A stretch of DNA of 32,087 nucleotides from Patescibacteria group bacterium (lineage in GTDB: Bacteria; Patescibacteriota; Patescibacteriia; UM-FILTER-42-10): positions 1 through 32,087 of the forward strand of contig JAHJEX010000002.1 in NCBI GenBank assembly GCA_018825385.1. Reading direction: 5' to 3'. The notes under the pieces are model-generated. The model did no database searches and had not been told where the DNA came from. It saw nothing but the letters and a program-made list of their open reading frames with translations. Position 1 is the first letter of the stretch; every line of letters begins with the position of its first letter. Of the stretch, positions 15,245 through 24,000 are shown piece by piece. A program made the position numbers and the translations under genes.

Positions 15245-16222
15245 CTAGTGTCCTCCTCCTCTCATTTTCATCTGCTTTTTTGCTTTGTCTCTCGTTGACG
15301 CTTCTTCCTCACGAATCTCTTTACCGGTTAGTTTAAGGAATACGTCATTCAAAGTCGGTTTTCTATTGCTGATGCTAGCTACACTAACAGACAGCTGTTT
15401 AAACAGCTGAGGAATAAATTCCTCACCGTTTTCTTTTGTAATCATCAGTTCACCATTTTTGGCATTTACTTCTGTTTGGAATTTCTCCATAATTTCTTGC
15501 TTTGCTTTTTCATTATCTTCAGTTTTTAATATTATTACGTCTCCGCCTACCATTTTTTTCAATTTTTTTGGCGTATCAAGTGCAATTATTTTGCCATTAT
15601 CCATAATAGCTATCCTGTCGCAGTATTCTGCTTCATCCATATAATGCGTAGTCATAAACATGGTAATATTTTCTTGCTGTCTTAACTTCATAATATAATC
15701 CCAAATATGGGCTCTGGTTTGTGGATCCAGCCCAATTGTTGGTTCATCTAAGAATAGTACTTGGGGATAATGCAAAAGTCCGCGGGCAATTTCTAATCTT
15801 CTTTTCATTCCTCCGGAATAGGTTTCGATCAGTTTTTTTTGCTTATCTTCCAGTCCAACCATTTTCAACATTTCGTCTATTCGTTTTGCCATTTTGTCCG
15901 CAGGCACTTTATACAGCCAGGCATGAAAGCGAAGGTTCTCCCTAGCCGTTAGCTTGTCGTCTAATGAAGGGTCCTGAAAAATTATGCCGATTGACGAGCG
16001 AACTTTGTCTTTTTCTTTCAATACGTCAAAATCATTTACCAAAGCTAGTCCCGCAGTTGGCTTCAAAAGAGTTGTCAGCACGCTGATAGTAGTAGTTTTT
16101 CCGGCGCCGTTTGGCCCCAAGAATCCAAAAATCTCTCCCTTCTCGACAGAGAAGGAAATTTTATCAACTGCTGTATTGTCCTTATACTTTTTTGTTAATT
16201 CCTTAACTTCAATGATACTCAT
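15245..16222 (-). CDS. ABC exporter ATP-binding protein (DrrA-like)
   Basis: Energises the permease encoded next to it. 325 aa. Walker A GPNGAGKTT (36-44), Q-loop near IFQDPSLDD, signature YSGGMKRRLEIARG, Walker B VLFLDEPTIGLD, and H-switch TTHYMDEAEYCDR are all intact. The C-terminal 100 residues form the DUF4162-like extension of DrrA-type exporters (ISNRKPTLNDVFLKLTGKEIRE), ending in a basic tail with MRGGGH. It lies 4 bases after the AbrB-type gene and is co-transcribed with it. Confidence 0.95.
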   Translation of the reverse strand: MSIIEVKELTKKYKDNTAVDKISFSVEKGEIFGFLGPNGAGKTTTISVLTTLLKPTAGLALVNDFDVLKEKDKVRSSIGIIFQDPSLDDKLTARENLRFHAWLYKVPADKMAKRIDEMLKMVGLEDKQKKLIETYSGGMKRRLEIARGLLHYPQVLFLDEPTIGLDPQTRAHIWDYIMKLRQQENITMFMTTHYMDEAEYCDRIAIMDNGKIIALDTPKKLKKMVGGDVIILKTEDNEKAKQEIMEKFQTEVNAKNGELMITKENGEEFIPQLFKQLSVSVASISNRKPTLNDVFLKLTGKEIREEEASTRDKAKKQMKMRGGGH

Positions 16223-16226
16223 TATT

Positions 16227-16493
16227 TTATTTCGCTCCTTTTATATCTTTTCTAATCTTTTCTACTCTACTCACCATTTTCTCAGTCATTTTGTCTAATA
16301 ATTTATCAATGTCGTCTGATTTTACCAGTCCAACAAATTTGTCGAGCTTACAGAACACCAGGAGTTTGTCTCCAGTTTCTAGATTCATTCTTTTGCGTAC
16401 TTCGGCTGGAATTACCACTTGACCTCTTTCACCTACAGTTGTTGTACCACATACTTTGTGGTCTTTATCTTTGTGAATATGTTCTTTTGTCAT
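16227..16493 (-). CDS. AbrB/MazE-type (SpoVT-AbrB) transcription regulator
   Basis: 88-aa DNA-binding protein. The swapped-hairpin AbrB domain is TTVGERGQVVIPAEVRKRM (about 18-36) followed by LETGDKLLVF. The C-terminal third is helical and basic, possibly for oligomerisation. The N-terminus is unusual: HIHKDKDHKVCG (residues 5-16) has three His and one Cys close together and could bind a metal; this is inference. First gene of a three-gene operon with the ABC exporter. The operator-like repeats at 16503-16534 between its promoter and start suggest autoregulation. Could be an antitoxin by fold, but no toxin gene accompanies it. Confidence 0.88.
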   Translation of the reverse strand: MTKEHIHKDKDHKVCGTTTVGERGQVVIPAEVRKRMNLETGDKLLVFCKLDKFVGLVKSDDIDKLLDKMTEKMVSRVEKIRKDIKGAK

Positions 16494-16502
16494 AGTATTG
16501 TG

Positions 16503-16534
16503 GATAAGTATGATAAGTATGATTTTCCATACTT
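16503..16534 (-). promoter_or_regulatory. Operator-like repeats before the AbrB-ABC operon
   Basis: On the plus strand GATAAGTATGA occurs twice in overlapping direct repeat (16503-16513, 16512-16522), and AAGTATG (16515-16521) is mirrored by CATACTT (16528-16534). They cover the predicted start of transcription. Confidence 0.55.
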
Positions 16535-16535
16535 C

Positions 16536-16563
16536 ATTATATCTCCCCTACTTTTTCTGTCAA
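16536..16563 (-). promoter_or_regulatory. Promoter of the AbrB-ABC exporter operon
   Basis: On the minus strand: TTGACA (16558-16563), a 16-base spacer, TATAAT (16536-16541). Both boxes are consensus, so the unrepressed promoter should be strong. Confidence 0.88.
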
Positions 16564-16570
16564 GGATGCA

Positions 16571-16600
16571 AAAAAACAGCCTGTCTATCAAAGCTGTTTT
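16571..16600 (-). terminator. Intrinsic terminator of the rodA-plsC-glycosyltransferase operon
   Basis: AAAACAGC (16573-16580) pairs with GCTGTTTT (16593-16600); read on the minus strand it ends in a T-tract. It touches the glycosyltransferase stop codon, and the next promoter begins 7 bases further on. Confidence 0.85.
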
Positions 16601-17887
16601 CTATTTTCTTCTTTCGCTTTTTTTCGCTGATTTTTGTTGCATCTCCAAAAAATGTTCTACAATATCTACCGCCCGATGGCCATTTCGATATAATCGGACC
16701 GTTTTTTTGAATTTTTCTGCATTCCGTTTGTATTTAACATCGGTCAGAACCTTTTCAACTGCCACTCTTATCTCAGCCGGTTTTACATCCAGTGCATCTT
16801 TTAGCAAAGAATTCGGACTGACAAATGACGGTTTTAGGGGATTTAAATTTATCCCGCACTTTAGTCGTTCAATCCGTTTGGCATTGTACCACTGACCATA
16901 ATTATGAGGAATCACTACGCAAGGTTTGCCGTATTTCAGAGCTTGCATTACTGTTCCATGCCCGCCATGATGAACCACAACATCACTTATCTTGCATGCT
17001 TTTTGACCGGGTAGATAAGTCTCTGCCCAAACGTTTTCTGGTAATTTTCCGATTTTGCTCTTTTTAAAATTAGGACCGAGGCTTACAATCAACTGATAAG
17101 GAGTATTGGCAACCGCTTCTATGGTACTGTTAAGCATCTCCTGATTATAGATCGTGCCACCAAGAGAGAGGTAAATAATTGGCCGTTTTTTATCCAGTTT
17201 TTTAAACCAAGCCGGCTCTTTTTTCTCAAATCCCTGCCAAAATAGCGGACCAACAAAATAGGCATCTTCCGGAAGTGGCGACAGAGAGTTATATTCCGGA
17301 ACATCAGCTACCAGTTTCAAATCTGCATCATATTGGGCATAAACTGACGCTTTGGCAAATTGATCAGAAACCTTATGAAATGGCACCTTCATTGCTTGCC
17401 TAGAAATGAAATTTACAAAAACCCAGCCAATAAAGTGATACACTTGGTTTAGGAATTTTCTTTCTGAAAGGTCCAGTCCGTTCCCTTTCCAGAATTCTTT
17501 TAAATAAATGGAATTGGCAATTGTGATCCAGGGAACTTTCTTAATGCGTGTAGAAATACAGGCAGTGGTCCTTTTATCAGAGATTACAGCATCCGGCTTA
17601 TATTTATCTATAATATTTAAATCTTCCTGAACGTAATTAGAAAGCAAGTCTAAATATTCGTTTTTGCGTGTGAATTTATATTCTTCCGCCACATCAAAAC
17701 TGGTCGAAGGTGAAAGAGTATATGTTCCGTATCCGGCTTTTCTTACAAATGCGCGTTTATCCAAGCTTACAGCAAATCGCATGTGGTATTGTGATTTTGG
17801 CAACAAATCCGCAATTGCTAAGCATCGGGTAATATGCGCCAGCCCGTCGGAATGCGGAAGAAATAAGATTTTCTTTCTTTTTTTCAT
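16601..17887 (-). CDS. Glycosyltransferase, UGT/MGT type (GT-B fold)
   Basis: 428 aa. Transfers a sugar from a nucleotide donor to a lipid or small-molecule acceptor. The N-terminal acceptor domain begins KKILFLPHSDGLAHITRCLAIADLL, with a His near residue 13 in the usual catalytic-base position. The C-terminal donor domain has IYLSLGGTIYN and the donor-binding signature VVHHGGHGTVMQALKYGKP, followed by VVIPHNYGQWYNAKRIERL. The gene is three bases after plsC and co-transcribed with rodA, so a glycolipid or cell-envelope role is likely. Actual donor and acceptor cannot be read from sequence. A basic tail (KKSAKKSERRK) ends the protein. Confidence 0.88.
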   Translation of the reverse strand: MKKRKKILFLPHSDGLAHITRCLAIADLLPKSQYHMRFAVSLDKRAFVRKAGYGTYTLSPSTSFDVAEEYKFTRKNEYLDLLSNYVQEDLNIIDKYKPDAVISDKRTTACISTRIKKVPWITIANSIYLKEFWKGNGLDLSERKFLNQVYHFIGWVFVNFISRQAMKVPFHKVSDQFAKASVYAQYDADLKLVADVPEYNSLSPLPEDAYFVGPLFWQGFEKKEPAWFKKLDKKRPIIYLSLGGTIYNQEMLNSTIEAVANTPYQLIVSLGPNFKKSKIGKLPENVWAETYLPGQKACKISDVVVHHGGHGTVMQALKYGKPCVVIPHNYGQWYNAKRIERLKCGINLNPLKPSFVSPNSLLKDALDVKPAEIRVAVEKVLTDVKYKRNAEKFKKTVRLYRNGHRAVDIVEHFLEMQQKSAKKSERRK

Positions 17888-17890
17888 AGT

Positions 17891-18508
17891 TTAGTATGGG
17901 TACTGTTTACCAGATAGTCTGGATATTTCTTTCATTATATCACCTGTAACTATTTCTAGCAGTTCTTTGGTAATTTCTTGATTATAATATTTCTCAAATA
18001 AAATTGGCTTACCTACTTTTATTTGTGCTCTGCTGACCCCCTTAAAAAAGTCCTTAAATGATTCTTTCACAGTTGAACCATGCGGACCATCAAGCCCAAC
18101 TGGCACAACCGGAACTTTATTTATAAGTGCAAGTCTTGCTACACCGGTTTTCCCTTTTGCTAATTCTTTTTTTGGATTGGCTTTTCCCTCTGGAAATATA
18201 GCAACCACCTCACCCTTTTTCAATACTTCTCCCAAGTTTTCCAAACTTCGCGAAGGATTTTCTGTGTCAATCGGAACAGCTTCAAATATTTTATAGTTGC
18301 CCGTTTTAGAAAGAAAATAAAAGTGACGAGAAATTGTTTTGACTATCGGAGTGATCATTATATACTGATCAAAATAACCCACATGATTACAGGCAATAAT
18401 AAATGCTCCATCCTTAGGAAGATTTTCGCAGCCCACTGGCTGCCTAGAAAGAATACGTACGATTAAATACAGTGGGCTCAAGATCCAGGAATTTAGTCGG
18501 ATAGTCAT
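17891..18508 (-). CDS. plsC: 1-acyl-sn-glycerol-3-phosphate acyltransferase (PlsC family)
   Basis: 205 aa. Second acylation in phosphatidic acid synthesis, at the inner face of the membrane. Motif I NHVGYFD (H42-x4-D47) is intact. Motif III is FPEGKANPKKELAKGKTGVARLA, and VPVVPVGLDGP is motif IV. The N-terminal hydrophobic stretch (WILSPLYLIVRIL) probably anchors it. Slightly short for the family but complete in motifs. Acyl donor and exact acceptor are uncertain; many Patescibacteria lack full fatty acid synthesis, so it may remodel scavenged lipids. It lies two bases after rodA and three before the glycosyltransferase. Confidence 0.92.
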   Translation of the reverse strand: MTIRLNSWILSPLYLIVRILSRQPVGCENLPKDGAFIIACNHVGYFDQYIMITPIVKTISRHFYFLSKTGNYKIFEAVPIDTENPSRSLENLGEVLKKGEVVAIFPEGKANPKKELAKGKTGVARLALINKVPVVPVGLDGPHGSTVKESFKDFFKGVSRAQIKVGKPILFEKYYNQEITKELLEIVTGDIMKEISRLSGKQYPY

Positions 18509-18510
18509 GA

Positions 18511-19620
18511 TTACAGTTTAAGGGATTTCCTACGCGAGTAAATGCTTTCAATAATACCAATGGACAATAAACTCATCATTAGAGAACTTCCTCCGGCACT
18601 GATAAACGGCAGAGGCAATCCTGCTACGGGCGCCAAGCCTAAATTCATCCCGATATTAATAAACATTTGCACTGTTATCATTACCAAAATTCCCCAAGCA
18701 ACATATATCCCAAAATCATCCTGAGCAGCGCGAATAATTTTTATAATTCTCCAGAATAAAAAACCAAACGCAGAAATTACAAACAATGATCCAATAAATC
18801 CTAATTCTTCTGCGATCACAGCAAAAACAAAGTCAGTCTCTTTCGCTGGTAAAAAATTCAGGCGACTTTGCGGTCCTAATGAGAGTCCTCTTCCCCAAAT
18901 TTGGCCAGACCCAACAGAAATAATCGACTGACTAACATTGTACCCTTGTTCTAAAGGATCACGCGTTGGCTGAATAAATGTCAGGACTCTATCTTTTTGA
19001 TAATCAGCAAGAAAAAACCAGCTAACAAAGATAGTAACCAACATTACACCTAAAATCATAAATATATGAGATTTTTTGATTCTGGTAAGCCACGTCATTC
19101 CAATCCATATAGCTATGAAGATTAATGCTGATCCTAAATCAGGCTGCAATAACACCAGTACCACCGGCAAAGCAATAAAAAGTCCGCTGATTAAAACACT
19201 TTTAAAAGAAAAAGGCTCAGACGCTTTATGAGCGAGATAGCGAGCCAAGAATATAATCACCAAAATTTTTACAATCTCGACCGGCTGAAAAACTTGACCG
19301 AATATTGAATACCATCCTCTAGTTCCGCGTACAGTAATCCCAAAAAAAAGCACGCCCAGTAAAAGTGCGACTCCTACCCAATAAATAATATTGGCATATC
19401 CTCTTAGGATCCGATAATCAAAAAAAGCCAGGGTAAACAGAAGTATTAACCCTAGACCAAAAGCTATTCCCTGCGTGATCAGCAGGCTGAACGCCCCCTC
19501 TTCTGTATTGACTGAAATACTGTAGATTGCTAACAGACCAAATACTACAAGAATAACCACGGTACTGAATAAGATCCAGTCAAACTTTTTAAATTGAGAA
19601 AAATATTTATCAAATATCAT
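18511..19620 (-). CDS. rodA: SEDS family peptidoglycan glycosyltransferase RodA
   Basis: Polytopic peptidoglycan polymerase for cell elongation, working with a class B penicillin-binding protein (none is encoded in this window). 369 aa, about ten helices. Conserved features include the loop GTRGWYSIFGQVFQPVEIVKI, LLQPDLGSALIF, the long extracellular loop with PTRDPLEQGYNVSQSIISVGSGQIWGRG, then SLGPQSRLNFLPAKETDFVFAVIAEELG and PLPFISAGGSSLM near the C-terminus. This fits RodA better than FtsW by its size and the PAKETDFVF motif. It follows the 285-aa membrane protein gene and begins the rodA-plsC-glycosyltransferase run. Confidence 0.95.
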   Translation of the reverse strand: MIFDKYFSQFKKFDWILFSTVVILVVFGLLAIYSISVNTEEGAFSLLITQGIAFGLGLILLFTLAFFDYRILRGYANIIYWVGVALLLGVLFFGITVRGTRGWYSIFGQVFQPVEIVKILVIIFLARYLAHKASEPFSFKSVLISGLFIALPVVLVLLQPDLGSALIFIAIWIGMTWLTRIKKSHIFMILGVMLVTIFVSWFFLADYQKDRVLTFIQPTRDPLEQGYNVSQSIISVGSGQIWGRGLSLGPQSRLNFLPAKETDFVFAVIAEELGFIGSLFVISAFGFLFWRIIKIIRAAQDDFGIYVAWGILVMITVQMFINIGMNLGLAPVAGLPLPFISAGGSSLMMSLLSIGIIESIYSRRKSLKL

Positions 19621-19646
19621 ACAGATCTGGGAAAGTAAATCAAACT

Positions 19647-20504
19647 CTAGAATTCAACATCTGAGTACAGCATGTCTGGATCAAGAGCATTAACCTCTGG
19701 AACAATTTTAATATTTGTTACCGACCTATACTCCTCTCCCCAAGAAATGCCTAGCTGTTCTGTTTCCAAAGCTCCAAATCTATTAATTATAGCCTCGTTT
19801 AAGGCGACCGGGGTATTTCCCCTATAAAGCACTACCAGAAATTTTACCTTCCAGAAATTATAAACAGTATTATTCTTTATGTTCGCTGTGACACGAGTTG
19901 AATAGGAAGTGTACGTACCTTGGTCACCCACAATCGGGATAAGCTCCACCTTATTATCGCTTATTTCAAAATCTAGTTTAGGTTCCTCCGCTGGAGATTC
20001 AATCCTTTGCCATCCTATAGAATCAATTACAAACTGAACTTTAGGCTTTTGCTCGGCACTTTTAACGGTATAGTGAAAAATAAAACGTTGCTCTTGAGGG
20101 AGAAGAAAAGTTGTTTCAGTATCAAGATCGGTTTCATCTACCTTGAAATGGAAATTCACTGACGAAGCCATCCATTTTTCATTGGGATTTTTTAGCTCCG
20201 TTATCAGGTGATATGTTTGTGGCTGCCCGACAACCGGAATAAGTTCTGTATCAACTATTTGGATATTTTGCGGAGCATTTGCTTGTTGATATGCAGTGAA
20301 ATCAACTATGGGCTGACTTATTTGACTTGGTAGGGCAATGAATCTTCCCCATGTGAATAGAATGACAACAACATTGAATAGAATATACAAAAAAACGGCC
20401 AAATCAGCCAATGCAAGCATTATGACCCACCATTTTTTTAGTTGATAACGATGGGTTACCCACCAAATACCTATCTTAAGTTGTTTATCACTATAGTCTG
20501 CCAT
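19647..20504 (-). CDS. Single-pass membrane protein with two beta-rich repeats, unknown
   Basis: 285 aa, no named family recognised. Basic N-terminus, one transmembrane helix (about 25-52, WWVIMLALADLAVFLYILFNVVVIL), then an outward region with two related beta-sandwich-like halves. The first contains IVDTELIPVVGQPQTYHLITELKNPNEKW and the second contains NKVELIPIVGDQGTYTSYSTRVTANIKNN (positions about 92-120 and 184-212). The shared VELIPIVG-type block suggests an internal duplication. AAAGGA lies 8 bases before the ATG. It heads the rodA operon, so an envelope role is likely; the first half resembles FxLYD-type domains, weakly. Confidence 0.7.
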   Translation of the reverse strand: MADYSDKQLKIGIWWVTHRYQLKKWWVIMLALADLAVFLYILFNVVVILFTWGRFIALPSQISQPIVDFTAYQQANAPQNIQIVDTELIPVVGQPQTYHLITELKNPNEKWMASSVNFHFKVDETDLDTETTFLLPQEQRFIFHYTVKSAEQKPKVQFVIDSIGWQRIESPAEEPKLDFEISDNKVELIPIVGDQGTYTSYSTRVTANIKNNTVYNFWKVKFLVVLYRGNTPVALNEAIINRFGALETEQLGISWGEEYRSVTNIKIVPEVNALDPDMLYSDVEF

Positions 20505-20577
20505 GTTGAGTTCCTTTGTTTAAAAGTACCATAAATGAGCAAAAAAAAGAAGTATTCTACAAGCCATTCAAAAGATA

Positions 20578-20586
20578 TGATATACT
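20578..20586 (+). promoter_or_regulatory. Extended -10 promoter of the 114-aa gene
   Basis: TGATATACT (TG-n-TATACT), 35 bases before the ATG at 20621. The -35 region is poor, as is usual for extended -10 promoters. Confidence 0.6.
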
Positions 20587-20620
20587 TATAAAAAGTGATC
20601 TAATCCTTTAACATATTACA

Positions 20621-20965
20621 ATGGTAGAAACAAGCAAAGATGTTCTTTTTCTCGTAATAGCGCTGTGCGTATTTATTGTTACAGTGTTTTTTGTCTGGAT
20701 TATGTACTATATCGCACAGATACTAAAATCTTCAAAAGAGATGGTTGAAGAGGTAAAAAACAAAGTAGAAGAATTCGGAAATTTGCTGACTACACTGAGA
20801 GAGAAGGTTACACACTCAACCACTATGCTTTCAACAGTTGCAAAAGGTGTTACCGATTTACTAAGCATGTTTAAGGAAAAAAGATCCAGAAGAAAAGATG
20901 AATATGAAGAAGAATACGAAGAGGAAGAAGCAGTAAAAAAATCTAAGCGCAAAAAAAGAAAATAG
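20621..20965 (+). CDS. Small membrane protein with coiled coil and charged tail, unknown
   Basis: 114 aa. One N-terminal transmembrane helix (about 8-33, VLFLVIALCVFIVTVFFVWIMYYIAQ) is followed by a helical, probably coiled-coil stretch (ILKSSKEMVEEVKNKVEEFGNLLTTL) and a highly charged end: EEEYEEEEAVKKSKRKKRK in part. The layout resembles DUF948-type proteins but I would not assign it firmly. It has its own promoter and terminator, so it is a single-gene transcript divergent from the rodA operon. Confidence 0.7.
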   Translation: MVETSKDVLFLVIALCVFIVTVFFVWIMYYIAQILKSSKEMVEEVKNKVEEFGNLLTTLREKVTHSTTMLSTVAKGVTDLLSMFKEKRSRRKDEYEEEYEEEEAVKKSKRKKRK

Positions 20966-20990
20966 TAATATAGATACAATTATCATCCAT

Positions 20991-21017
20991 AGCCCTCACA
21001 TGCATTGAGGGCTTTTT
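20991..21017 (+). terminator. Intrinsic terminator after the 114-aa gene
   Basis: AGCCCTCA (20991-20998), loop, TGAGGGCT (21006-21013), followed by TTTTT. Confidence 0.9.
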
Positions 21018-21024
21018 GGTCGCA

Positions 21025-21054
21025 TTGATTAGGTCGGCTAAAAAGTGTTATAAT
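21025..21054 (+). promoter_or_regulatory. Promoter of dnaE
   Basis: TTGATT (21025-21030), an 18-base spacer, and TATAAT (21049-21054) with TG one base upstream (extended -10). The predicted leader is only about 25 bases. Confidence 0.8.
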
Positions 21055-21084
21055 GGACAACTGTATTAACACAACTTATTGAGT

Positions 21085-24000
21085 ATGAGCTTTGTTCATC
21101 TCCATACCCACAGCCACTATAGCTTGCTCGACGGTCTGCCTAAGATTAGCGATTTAGTCGGCAAAGCAAAAGAACTTAAAATGGATGCCTTGGCCTTGAC
21201 GGACCACGGTGTTTTATATGGTGCAATTGAATTTTTTCAAAAGGCAACTGAAGCTGGCATTAAACCCATTATTGGTGTTGAAGCTTATGTGGCAGGCAAT
21301 GGAATGTATAACAAAAGGTCTAGGGTTGATGGTAGGCCCTATCATTTGATACTGCTTGCTAAAAATTTGACTGGGTATCAAAATTTAATTACCTTAACTA
21401 CCAAAGCTCATTTAGAAGGTTTTTATTACAAACCCCGTATTGACTGGGAATTACTGCAAAAACACTCTAAAGGATTAATTGCTTTAACAGCATGCTTGCA
21501 AGGTGAAATACCAGCCGCCATCAGAAATAGTGATCTGAAACACGCCGAAGAACTGATTAAAAACTATTCCAACCTTTTTGGTGAAGAAAATTTCTATTTA
21601 GAGCTACAACATCACCCTAGCCTCGAACAACAACATAAGGTTAACGAAGAATTGATTAATCTAGGAAAGAAACTAAATGTTCCTCTTGTTGCAACTAATG
21701 ACGTGCATTATTTAGAACCTGGGGACGCAGATCCACAGGATGTGCTTTTGTGTATTCAAATGAAGAAAAAGCAGGAAGAACCTGATAGGATTTCTTATGT
21801 TGGTGAGGATTTTTCTTTGAAGACGTCTGAGCAAATGACAAAAGACTTTGATTATGTACCAGAGGCTATCGAAAATTCTGTTAAGATTGCCGAAAAATGC
21901 AATTTGGAAATAGAATTCGGCAAGATCCTGCTTCCCCATTTTGAAACACCGGAGGAAAAAACGGCCGATGACTATTTGAGAGAATTATGCTATCAGGGGA
22001 TTAAAACGAGATTTGGTATTGATATACCCTCCGATCCTACTCAACAGAATATTGAAAACGAAAAAACGAAAACAATAGTTGAGCGGCTTGAATACGAATT
22101 AGCAGTGATACACAAAACCGGATTTGCCTCTTATTTTTTGATTGTACAAGATTTTGTTAACTGGGCTAAAGATAACAAAATAGTTGTTGGTCCGGGCAGA
22201 GGTTCAGCAGCTGGTAGCCTGGTCTCCTTCGCCTTGAACATTACAAATATTGACCCACTACACTATGAACTGATGTTTGAGAGGTTTTTGAATCCCGAAA
22301 GAATATCAATGCCTGATATTGATATAGATTTTGCCGATTCTCGCCGAGATGAAGTTATAAGATATGTTGAAGAAAAATATGGTAAAGATCATGTTGCTCA
22401 AATAATCACCTTTGGAACTATGGCTGCCAGGGCCGCTATTAGAGATGTGGGTCGAGTTCAAGCTCTTCCATATAACTATTGCGATCACGTAGCAAAAATG
22501 ATTCCTATGTTCATGACACTTGATGATGCTCTTATAAATGTTCCTGAACTGAAAGAATTATACAATTCAGATTCTGACGCAAAAAAACTGGTCGATACTG
22601 CAAAAAAACTAGAGGGAGTTGCACGTCATTCTTCTACACATGCCTGTGGAATTGTAATTGCCCCTGATCCTCTGGAAAAATATGTTCCTACTCAATATGC
22701 CAGTCAAGATGATAAAACTATAGTCACCCAGTATTCTCTTTATCCTATTGAGGATTTGGGGCTTTTAAAAATGGATTTTCTTGGATTAAAAAACCTTACG
22801 ATTTTAGAAAATGCGATTGATATTATTTATAAAACTACCGGAGAAGAAATTGATATAGATAATATTCCACTTGACGATAAAAAAACATACAAGCTGTTCC
22901 AAAAAGGCGATACTATCGGCGTATTCCAATTAGAAAGCTCGGGTATGACTCGCTATTTAAAAGAACTAAGGCCGACGGATCTGGAAGACATTATTGCCAT
23001 GGTCTCACTATATCGTCCTGGTCCTATGGAATTAATACCTGAATATATTGCTGGTAAACGCGGAAAGAAAAAAATCTCATACCTCCACCCAAAGCTTGAA
23101 CCTATTTTGAAAAAAACCTACGGAATAGCTGTCTATCAAGAGCAGATTTTGCAAATTGCCCGTGATTTGTGTGGATTTACGCTGGGCGAAGCAGATATCT
23201 TGCGCAAGGCTATTGGTAAAAAGATAAGAAAGCTTCTAATGGAACAGAGAGAAAAGTTTGTCCAGGGAGCAATTACCAATGGAATCAAAAAGCGCATTGC
23301 CGAGAGACTGTTCGACTTTGTAGAACCATTTGCCGAATATGGTTTCAATCGGTCACACGCAGCATGTTATGCGTTAATAGCCTATCAAACTGCCTATCTT
23401 AAAGCTAACTGGCCAGCTCAGTTTCTGGCCGCTCTTCTGACTGCAGACTATGGTAATACTGATAGAATTGCCGTAGAGATAGCCGAAACTAAAAATCACG
23501 GGATTGAGGTAGTTCCACCAGACGTTAACGAAAGTTTTTCTACCTTTACTGTAGTAAAAGAAAGCTTGCAAACTGATCAGCCCAGGATCCGTTTTGGGCT
23601 TATGGCAATTAAGAATATTGGCACAAATATTGTCCGCACGATCATTGATGAGCGCAAGAAAGATGGCCATTATAAAAATTTGGAGGATTTTTTAAGCAGA
23701 GTCCAAACAAAAGATTTGAATAAAAAGTCCCTGGAAAGTTTGATCAAATGCGGAGCCATGGATGCGTTTGGTGATCGTCAAACGTTGCTGGATAACCTGG
23801 AATCAATTCTAATTTATGCAAAGAACAGTCAAAGAGAAAGAATAAATGGACAAACCAACCTATTTGGCATGCTGCCTGCCGAGCATAGTCCTAAGTTGAG
23901 GCTTAATGAATCAGATCCGGCTGATAAAAAAACACGGCTTACCTGGGAGAAGCAGTTATTAGGAATGTATATTTCTGAACATCCATTAGAGGAATTTCGT

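Noticed and set aside
16227-16493. Antitoxin of a toxin-antitoxin pair
   Set aside because: AbrB/MazE fold alone; the adjoining genes are an ABC exporter, not a toxin.
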